Positions 17,363 through 22,867 of a stretch of DNA of 64,000 nt are shown here, piece after piece. Both the position numbers and the translations under genes were made by a program. The stretch is from DATJIG01 sp050260515 (lineage in GTDB: Bacteria > Pseudomonadota > Alphaproteobacteria > SMXQ01): contig JBLNCI010000048.1 of the NCBI GenBank assembly GCA_050260515.1, positions 1 to 64,000 of the forward strand, given 5' to 3'. Position 1 is the first letter of the stretch. Every line of letters starts with the position of its first letter. Under the pieces are notes generated by a model, which saw only the letters and a list, made by a program, of their open reading frames with translations, did no database searches and had not been told where the DNA came from.

Positions 17363-17662
17363 ACTTTCCACAGCCCCCTTGTGCCGCCGTTCACCCGCGC
17401 GCACAGTCGACCCATCGCGTCACAGCGAGGGGAGCTATTGCGCTTAGCGCCTCCCACTGAAGCGATGAAACCGCGAGAGGCCCCCGACAACCGGGACACC
17501 GGCGCGGCGGATAGTTGAGAAAGGCAACGACGCTTCCCGCTCGGGTTGCGACGCTCTTTCTTTCGGTACCGACATAGCCCTGGCGTCGCAGCCCGCGACG
17601 GAGGAAGCCATCGGCGGCCTTGGCTACGCTTTCAACGCAGCGTGGCACGTTGCCGACCCTCC
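17363..17662. repeat. dispersed ~300-bp repeat, copy A
   Basis: This stretch aligns end to end with 49410-49707 in the same orientation. Both start with ACTTTCCACAGCCCCCTTGT and share GAGGGGAGCTATTGCGC, an AAGCGATGAA core, TCGGTACCGACAT, GGCGGCCTTGGCTACGC and an end of GCCGACCCTC. Small indels separate the copies. It contains a GGGGAGC...GCTCCC-type inverted repeat. No convincing coding frame is kept between the copies, which points to a non-coding or structured element. TTTCCACA motifs recur at and before its left edge. Confidence 0.75.
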
Positions 17663-17759
17663 TGGGAACCGCAAGGCGGTGGACTCACCATCCGCCGGCG
17701 TCGGCGCTCGTCCTGAAGGCGGCCGGTGACCTCCCGACGGCGAGCGCAGCCTCTCACCC

Positions 17760-17789
17760 ACCCTCCGCTCCTTCACCGGGGCGGAGGGT
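17760..17789. repeat. palindromic hairpin downstream of repeat copy A
   Basis: ACCCTCCGC pairs with GCGGAGGGT across a 12-nt loop, inside a wider CTCACCC...GGTG frame. A comparable hairpin (49807-49839) follows repeat copy B at a similar distance. Each hairpin sits 45-75 nt before a gene start, so it could be part of a composite element or of the 5' leader. There is no T-run after it. Confidence 0.5.
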
Positions 17790-17833
17790 GCGGTGGGGAA
17801 CAGCACCAACAACGAACGAAATGGGAGGAACAG

Positions 17834-18712
17834 ATGAGCCGCGAACGGACCAACCTTCCCGTGCTGCCGCCGGCTGAACGTCATCGGCGTTCCCGCGTCG
17901 CGCTCGAGCGGCGCGTCATCGCCGAAGCGATGTGGAGCGGTCACGCGCTGGCAACGATGGCGCTGCGGCCGCACATGCCGCGCGCGATCACGGTCGAGGG
18001 CTGGATCGGCCGCGATGCCGCGTTCCGCACCCGCTACGAGCGCGCCCGCGCCGATCGCCGCCACGTCGTCGGCGACGAGCTTCGCGCCGCGGCCAATGCG
18101 CGCTATCGCAATGCCGCCGGTCCGCGCCAGCGGATCCGCGCGCTCCGGATCATGCTCGACGTCGCCAGGTGGGACCTGAAGACGTCGCCGCACCCGACCG
18201 ACGCAAACGACACGAGCAAGAAGCGGAAGGGACTGAGCGAGCAGATGGCAGCCTTGCTGGTCGAGATCCTCGACAAGGCCCTCGCGGCGCGCGGGGCGAA
18301 CGACGGAGCGTCCGACGACAAGATGCACGGAGCGCCGGTCGGCGAAACGGCCGCCGACACCCACGCGGCCTCTGCCGATGAGGCGTCGCCGGTCGACGGA
18401 TCGGCGCCGCCGGTCGGCGATGAAGAAGCGTCGAAGCTCCGAGAGCGGCTGAAAGGCCCGCCGCCGACGGTCGAGATGGACGCGGATGGCGACAGCGACG
18501 AGCAAAGGGTCGGCGATGCGACGCCCGAGTCGCCCCTGCAACCCGAGCGCGCGCCGCAGCCTGCGGCGAAACCGGAGCCGGAACCCGACGTCGACCGCTT
18601 CGGCAACCGGATCCACCGCGATCCGCCCGACACCTTCTACCCGCGGTTCGACCTCGACGTGCCGCGCCCCGAGCACGTCAGCGTCGAAGACTACGACCCG
18701 CTGAAATGGTGA
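17834..18712 (+). CDS. phage terminase small-subunit-like protein (orphan)
   Basis: A 292-residue protein. Residues about 25-120 resemble the DNA-binding region of phage terminase small subunits: a helix-turn-helix-like TVEGWIGRDAAFRTRYERAR followed by a long helical part ending in RWDLKTSPH. The middle (about 150-250) is low-complexity Ala/Asp/Pro-rich. The C-terminus (DVDRFGNRIHRDPPDTFYPR onward) is ordered and ends DYDPLKW. GGGAGG precedes the ATG at 17834. No large terminase, portal or capsid genes are near. If the assignment is right it is a phage relic or a co-opted regulator; otherwise a hypothetical protein. Confidence 0.6.
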   Translation: MSRERTNLPVLPPAERHRRSRVALERRVIAEAMWSGHALATMALRPHMPRAITVEGWIGRDAAFRTRYERARADRRHVVGDELRAAANARYRNAAGPRQRIRALRIMLDVARWDLKTSPHPTDANDTSKKRKGLSEQMAALLVEILDKALAARGANDGASDDKMHGAPVGETAADTHAASADEASPVDGSAPPVGDEEASKLRERLKGPPPTVEMDADGDSDEQRVGDATPESPLQPERAPQPAAKPEPEPDVDRFGNRIHRDPPDTFYPRFDLDVPRPEHVSVEDYDPLKW

Positions 18713-18858
18713 GAGAGATGAGAAGCAGCGACGCGTGCCTTGGGCCGTTCGTTCCCTCTCCCCTCGGGGAGACCGATTCGCTGAAGTGGTGAGAAAGATC
18801 CGAAGCAGCGGCGCGTGCGCCGGCCCCTTCGTTCCCTCTCCCCTCCGGGGAGAGGGTG
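18699..18858. repeat. 80-bp imperfect tandem duplication at the 3' end of the terminase-like gene
   Basis: Two units with period 80 bp. Both begin CGCTGAA(A/G)TGGTGAGA, continue through GAAGCAGCG(A/G)CGCGTGC and end with TTCGTTCCCTCTCCCCTC. Unit 1 contains the last codons and stop of the gene at 17834; unit 2 repeats them in non-coding DNA. The duplication therefore copied a gene end together with a palindrome. Confidence 0.75.
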
Positions 18859-18950
18859 TGCGAGCGACAGCGAGCGCGGGTGAGGGGCGTTTTGCTGTCG
18901 GCGGATTGCGCCCCCTCACCCCTCCCTCTCCCCGGTGGGGAGAGGGTGAA
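18834..18950. repeat. REP-like palindromes between convergent genes
   Basis: Two GC-rich palindromes of one type: CCCTCTCCCCTCCGGGGAGAGG at 18834 and CCCTCTCCCCGGTGGGGAGAGG at about 18925-18946. They are separated by GGGTGAGGGG/CCCCCTCACC arms, which also pair with each other. They lie between the plus-strand terminase-like gene and the minus-strand phytoene-synthase-like gene and may stop transcription from both sides. A related palindrome is at 21471-21493. Confidence 0.65.
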
Positions 18951-18977
18951 AGAAGGAGCCGGACCATGCCCGCGTCG

Positions 18978-19997
18978 CTAAAACCGTCCCCTCACCGCCG
19001 CCCACGCGACCGCAAGCTGCTTGCGCAGCGGCGAGAGAGTGAGGTCGGCGCCGAGCAGGTCGAAGTTCGCGGCCTCGAGTCGCGCGAGATACGCATCGGT
19101 GAGCGCGCCCACGAGCAGCGCCGCGCGTGCGGGTCGCGGCACGTCGCGCATCGCGGCCCGCCCACGCCGCAGTCGGTCGCGCGCGATGTCGGCGAGCCGT
19201 CGCGCCGCCGTCGCCAGTCCGGGCTCGGCCTGGAGGCGCTGCACCGCGGCGACCGAGGTCCCCGATTCGTCGAGCACGTCGGCCGGCAGCAGCACGCGCC
19301 CGCGATCGGCCTGGAACCGCGTCGCCCGCAGCACGCCGACGATGCCGAACGCGGTGCCCACATCGCGCGCAGCGCGAGCGATAACGGATTCACGCGCAGC
19401 GTGAGCTGTAACGTCTCCGCGTGCAGCGCGAGCGATAACGGATTCGTGCGCGGCGCTGGGGACCCAATCCTCCCGAGCACCGCGACGTCCATCTCCGTCC
19501 GCCAGCACCGCCGTCATCGCTTCGGCGAGCGCACCGGCGGTGCCCTCCGCGTACGCCTCGAATCCGGCGAGCGACAGCGGCTCGGCCGACAGCTCCACTT
19601 CGCGGGCGTCGATCATCGCGGCGAGCACGGCGGGGCGCAGGTGCCCGCGCGCCGCGCTCAGCGCCTCGAGCACATCGTGATGGCGCGGCGTGCCGGCGAG
19701 CGCGGCCTCGACCGCCTCGCGCCACCACTGCAGGCGGATCTGGCCGATCATCGGCTCGGCGACCGCGTCGCGGATGCGTGCGAGCTCGAGGTTGAGCGCG
19801 ATCAGCGCCAGCAGCGCCGGACGCCGGTCCGCCGGCACGAACAGGGTCGTCAGATAGCGGTCGTAGTCGCCCTCGCGCGCGACGCGGGCGAGCGGCGCGG
19901 CGTCGCGGCTCGCCGGCGGCAGCCCGGGCCGGCCGGGCGGTGCGCCGGCTGGAGACGTACGGGAATTAGACGCGCCGGAATCGGATGCAGGAGTCAT
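18978..19997 (-). CDS. phytoene/squalene synthase-fold protein, NDUFAF6-like
   Basis: A 339-residue protein of the prenyl-synthase fold. The first Asp-rich motif is replaced by LELARIRDAVAEPMIGQIRL and the second by GVLRATRFQADRGRVLLP. This is the pattern of alphaproteobacterial NDUFAF6 relatives rather than working squalene synthases. NDUFAF6 is a mitochondrial complex I assembly factor, and a Mth938/NDUFAF3-domain gene lies in the same conserved neighbourhood (22448). That function is inferred. Residues about 181-211 hold an extra repeated ESVIARAAR segment (see 19369-19445). The first 30 residues are low-complexity, so the true start may be internal. Confidence 0.75.
   Translation of the reverse strand: MTPASDSGASNSRTSPAGAPPGRPGLPPASRDAAPLARVAREGDYDRYLTTLFVPADRRPALLALIALNLELARIRDAVAEPMIGQIRLQWWREAVEAALAGTPRHHDVLEALSAARGHLRPAVLAAMIDAREVELSAEPLSLAGFEAYAEGTAGALAEAMTAVLADGDGRRGAREDWVPSAAHESVIARAARGDVTAHAARESVIARAARDVGTAFGIVGVLRATRFQADRGRVLLPADVLDESGTSVAAVQRLQAEPGLATAARRLADIARDRLRRGRAAMRDVPRPARAALLVGALTDAYLARLEAANFDLLGADLTLSPLRKQLAVAWAAVRGRF
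19369..19445. repeat. 54-bp-period in-frame duplication inside the NDUFAF6-like gene
   Basis: A 23-bp sequence beginning GCAGCGCGAGCGATAACG and ending GATTC occurs at 19369-19391 and again at 19423-19445. A diverged third unit (GCAGCGTGAGCTGTAACG) lies between them. The period of 54 bp equals 18 codons, so the frame is kept and the protein carries ESVIARAAR twice. The motif is REP-like and looks inserted into an otherwise conserved fold. Confidence 0.7.
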
Positions 19998-20096
19998 CGG
20001 CGTCAGTATACTGCGGGGCCTGTTCGCTGCGCGCGTCGCGACGGCAAGTTAACGGGCGCTGCCGTGGAAGGTCGGCGTCGCAGCCCTCCTTTGTTC

Positions 20097-20235
20097 GTCA
20101 TGCCCGCGCAGGCGGGCATCCACGTGTTTCGGTTCGCCGCCACAACAGAACGTGGATACCCGGCCCGCCGCGCAAGGCGCGGCTCTTCATCTAAAAGTCG
20201 GACCGGGTGCAACCGGTCCGTGGTCCGCGTATGAC
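20097..20235. mobile_element. 139-bp GTCAT...ATGAC element, left copy (MITE/REPIN-like)
   Basis: Bounded by GTCAT and ATGAC. Its reverse complement aligns along the full length with 21288-21425. Shared blocks are ATCCACGTGTTTC, ACGTGGAT, GGCCCGCCGCGCAA, GCGCGGCTCTTCAT, and a GGGTGCAAC centre of a small palindrome. The best 41-bp core (20150-20190) matches the other copy at 38 positions. It has no coding capacity. It ends 16 bp before the gene at 20252, so it may provide part of that gene's leader. Confidence 0.75.
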
Positions 20236-20251
20236 GAAAGAATAAGAAGCC

Positions 20252-21256
20252 ATGCCCGACGCACCGCCCGCTCCCGAAGACTTCCCGTCGCTGCTGCCGA
20301 AGCGGCTCGTCGCGCCCGACCGCCACGCGGGCCTCGACGCGATGTCGTCATTCATGGCGGCGACGCGCGCGATCGCCGACGACGCCCGCATGCAGCCGCA
20401 CCTCAAGGGCGCGCACCTCACCGCGCTCGAGGGCGCGCTGACCACCCAGGAAGGCTACGTGCCGCTGCCCAAGGGCGTGTCGCCGGCCGTCATGTCGCCG
20501 GGATTCACGCTGCGGCGCGAGAGCGACGAGCGACGGGTTCCCGTGATCTACGGCCGCCGCGTCGCGCAGGCGACCAAGAACGACATGGCGAAGAAGGCCT
20601 ATCGCGACTGGAGCGACCTGCTTGCGTATCTCCGCTTCTCCGCGGGGTCGGCCGGTCAGTACGCGGCCGACGTGCTGGGGATCGACCGCGCGCTCGCGCC
20701 GCACGTCGAGGCGCTGGCGATCGCCCACGCGCTGCTGTCGCGGATGGAATCGCTCGCGAGCGACGTGGCGCGCGGGCGTCTGTACCTGCCGCAGCGCTGG
20801 CTGAGCGACGCCGGGCTCGACGCCGACCACCCGACGTTCGATGGCGCCGAGGGAGCCAGGTGGCTCAAGGTGCGCGACGAGGGCGTGGCCCAGGTCCGCA
20901 AGCTCCTGACGCAAGGCGCACCCGCGATGCGCGGGCTGCGCTTCGCGGCCGACGGGGCGGCGGCGGCGAATCCGAACGCCGGCCGTGCGGCGCCGGGGAC
21001 GCGCACCGCCGAAGGCTATCTCGCCGGCTCGGGAGACATCGAGGGCCGCGGCCACAGCGGCGCCGATCTGACGCGGACGCCGGCCAATTCCGGAGCGGTC
21101 GACCGCTGGAAGCTGAAGCTGGCGCTCGCGTGGGTGAAGGCCGGACTGGAGGCGCGCTGCGATGCGCTCGCGGCATCGCCCGCCTTCCCCGCGCCCGCCT
21201 CGCCGCCGCCGTCGACGTTCCGACTCGCGATCGCGACCGTTCGCGCCGTGCTGTAG
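20252..21256 (+). CDS. squalene/phytoene synthase-like protein with degenerate active-site motifs
   Basis: A 334-residue protein related to HpnC/HpnD-type squalene synthases. It has an ENFP-like EDFPSLLPKRL start, DLLAYLRFSAGSAGQY and VARGRLYLPQRW. Both Asp-rich motifs are damaged: the region matching DDFAD reads RAIAD, and the region before ARGRLYLP reads ESLASD instead of a DxxxD pair. Prenyl diphosphate binding and condensation are therefore doubtful. No other hopanoid or carotenoid genes are in the window. The gene sits between two inverted ~139-bp elements, which suggests insertion as a cassette. Confidence 0.7.
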   Translation: MPDAPPAPEDFPSLLPKRLVAPDRHAGLDAMSSFMAATRAIADDARMQPHLKGAHLTALEGALTTQEGYVPLPKGVSPAVMSPGFTLRRESDERRVPVIYGRRVAQATKNDMAKKAYRDWSDLLAYLRFSAGSAGQYAADVLGIDRALAPHVEALAIAHALLSRMESLASDVARGRLYLPQRWLSDAGLDADHPTFDGAEGARWLKVRDEGVAQVRKLLTQGAPAMRGLRFAADGAAAANPNAGRAAPGTRTAEGYLAGSGDIEGRGHSGADLTRTPANSGAVDRWKLKLALAWVKAGLEARCDALAASPAFPAPASPPPSTFRLAIATVRAVL

Positions 21257-21287
21257 GGCGGCGCAGAGCGCTCGCCTCGTTCTCATC

Positions 21288-21425
21288 GTCATGGCCGGGC
21301 CTCGGGCGGGTTGCACCCCGCCCGCTTCTGAAATGAAGAGCCGCGCTTTGCGCGGCGGGCCGGCCATCCACGTTTTTTTTGGCAAACAGAAACACGTGGA
21401 TCCTCGGGCCAAGCCCGGGGATGAC
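21288..21425. mobile_element. 138-bp GTCAT...ATGAC element, right copy, inverted
   Basis: Inverted copy of 20097-20235, again with GTCAT and ATGAC at its ends. It starts 31 bp after the stop of the gene at 20252 and contains an eight-T run in its middle and several small palindromes. The pair encloses one gene. No target-site duplication could be confirmed by eye. Confidence 0.75.
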
Positions 21426-21470
21426 GTGGAGTGAAGATGGAAGGAACGACAGCGAAGAATCCGCACGTCT

Positions 21471-21493
21471 CCTTCTCCCCATCGGGGAGAAGG
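21471..21493. repeat. REP-like palindrome in the gap 21426-21695
   Basis: CCTTCTCCCC pairs perfectly with GGGGAGAAGG across a 3-nt loop. It is of the same type as the palindromes at 18834-18950. The rest of the gap up to 21695 shows no gene. It holds a CTCCACAGCC motif (about 21590), similar to those at the ~300-bp repeats. Confidence 0.6.
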
Positions 21494-21695
21494 TCGGGAT
21501 GAGGGAGCGCACGCGCTCGCCGCCGCGTTTCATTCCGTGGCACCGCGTCGGCGGCTCGGATTTACCATCGGCCCACGCGCCGCCGTTCTCCACAGCCGCC
21601 CAAGCGAAGCGCGCCGTCGCCTTGCCTACGGATAATCAAAGGCTTATAAGGCATCAGGCACGGAGGAAGTGCCGAACCGTATTGGGGGCCAAACA

Positions 21696-21788
21696 ATGAA
21701 CAACCCGCTCCAGACTCTCCAAGGGGCCATCATCCTGGGGATCGTGATCACGGTGATCGTCGATCTCATCGTCCGCTACACGTTCTGA
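21696..21788 (+). CDS. 30-residue single-pass membrane peptide
   Basis: ATG at 21696 to TGA at 21786-21788 encodes 30 residues. The product is a short polar start (MNNPLQTLQG) followed by one hydrophobic helix rich in Ile and Val and ending DLIVRYTF. A GGGGG-type purine run lies about 8 nt upstream. The stop is 18 nt before the next gene, in the same direction, so the two are probably one operon. It could be an accessory subunit of that membrane protein. Support is the composition and spacing only. Confidence 0.5.
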   Translation: MNNPLQTLQGAIILGIVITVIVDLIVRYTF

Positions 21789-21806
21789 CGCCAGGAGGAC
21801 TGACCC

Positions 21807-22313
21807 ATGAAGTTTCTCACCGACCCGTACATCGTCTTCTTCGTCCGCTGGCTGCACGTGATGAGCGGCATCATGTGGATCGGCCTGCTCTGGTACTTCA
21901 ACTTCGTCCAGATCCCGAGCATGCCGAAGATCCCCGATGCCGAAAAGCCGGCGGTCACCAAGGTGATCGCGCCGACCGCGCTGTTCTGGTTCCGCTGGGC
22001 GGCGCTCTCGACCATCGTCTGGGGCCTGATCCAGTCGTGGCAGCTCGGCTACATCTGGGACGCGCTGTCGCTCGGCTTCCAGACCCGCAGCGTGTCGCAC
22101 ATGAGCATCGGCTTCGGCATGTGGATGGGCCTGATCATGGCGTTCAACGTCTGGTTCATCATCTGGCCGAACCAGCAGAAGGTGCTCGGGCTCGTCCCGT
22201 GCTCGCCGGAGGAGAAGCCGAAGGCGGCGCGCATGGCGCTGCTGGCCTCGCGCTTCAACACCATGCTGTCGATCCCGATGTCCTACGCGATGGTGGCGGT
22301 CCACCTGCGCTGA
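21807..22313 (+). CDS. short PuuD/urate-hydroxylase-like membrane protein
   Basis: A 168-residue integral membrane protein with four hydrophobic segments. WLHVMSGIMWIGLLWYFNF matches the start of the membrane domain of PuuD-type urate hydroxylases (PF06181). Full PuuD has about eight helices and often a C-terminal cytochrome c domain; both the second half and the haem motif are absent here. It may be a diverged redox or transport subunit rather than a urate oxidase. No purine-degradation genes are near. AGGAGG lies about 8 nt before the ATG. Confidence 0.7.
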   Translation: MKFLTDPYIVFFVRWLHVMSGIMWIGLLWYFNFVQIPSMPKIPDAEKPAVTKVIAPTALFWFRWAALSTIVWGLIQSWQLGYIWDALSLGFQTRSVSHMSIGFGMWMGLIMAFNVWFIIWPNQQKVLGLVPCSPEEKPKAARMALLASRFNTMLSIPMSYAMVAVHLR

Positions 22314-22352
22314 GGCGTCGGCGCCCTGCCGCACGGCAGGGTTTGCGAAGAC

Positions 22353-22386
22353 AAAAGGCGGGACTGCGGTCCCGCCTTTTTCTTTT
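22353..22386. terminator. bidirectional rho-independent terminator
   Basis: AAAAGGCGGGAC pairs perfectly with GTCCCGCCTTTT around a TGCG loop, followed by TCTTTT and preceded by A-rich sequence. It separates the plus-strand PuuD-like gene from the minus-strand Mth938-domain gene and can work in both directions. Confidence 0.9.
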
Positions 22387-22447
22387 GTCCGGACGCCAAC
22401 TTTGCACAGGCGAGTCGGGCTGTGCAAAGTCGCGCAGGACCCTCGGC

Positions 22448-22834
22448 CTAGCGCTCGGGCCGCAGCAGCGCCGCCGCGACCCGCCTGCCCTCCGCCACCA
22501 GCAGATTGTAGGTCCGGCACGCCGCACCGACGGTCATCGCCTCGACGATCAGTCCCTCGCGGCGCAACGCGGGCCCGAGATCGGGCGGCAGGTCGAGCGC
22601 GGGATCGCCGCAGCCGACCAGCACCAGATCGACGTCGCCCCTGCGGGCGACGAGCCCCGCGAACGAGTCGCGGGAGAGCGGCGTCGTCGCATCCCACGGC
22701 GCGACGCCGTCGGGCAGCACGAGGATCGCGCCCGGATGGTGGACGCCCGAGACGCGGAAGCCGTCGGGACCGTAGCCCTGGATCGTCGGGCGGCCCTGCG
22801 GCGTCGGGATCGGCTTGACCTCAGTGCCGCTCAT
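22448..22834 (-). CDS. Mth938-domain (NDUFAF3-like) protein
   Basis: A 128-residue soluble protein of the Mth938/DUF498 family. It has IQGYGPDGFRV near the start, the core LVLVGCGDP, and EAMTVGAACRTYNLLVAEGR. The eukaryotic homologue NDUFAF3 helps assemble respiratory complex I. In alphaproteobacteria the gene commonly follows secD-secF, as here (33-nt gap). Whether it assists complex I in this organism is inferred. Confidence 0.85.
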   Translation of the reverse strand: MSGTEVKPIPTPQGRPTIQGYGPDGFRVSGVHHPGAILVLPDGVAPWDATTPLSRDSFAGLVARRGDVDLVLVGCGDPALDLPPDLGPALRREGLIVEAMTVGAACRTYNLLVAEGRRVAAALLRPER

Positions 22835-22867
22835 CGGCCCGGCTCATCCACGCGCGCCGGGAGCCGG

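Noticed and set aside
16567..17460. 297-codon plus-strand open frame
   Set aside because: No ribosome-binding site or domain; overlaps the better-supported small lipoprotein on the other strand and runs into repeat copy A.
17624..18967. 447-codon minus-strand open frame across the terminase-like gene
   Set aside because: Arg-rich shadow frame; the plus-strand gene has a good ribosome-binding site and domain-like sequence.
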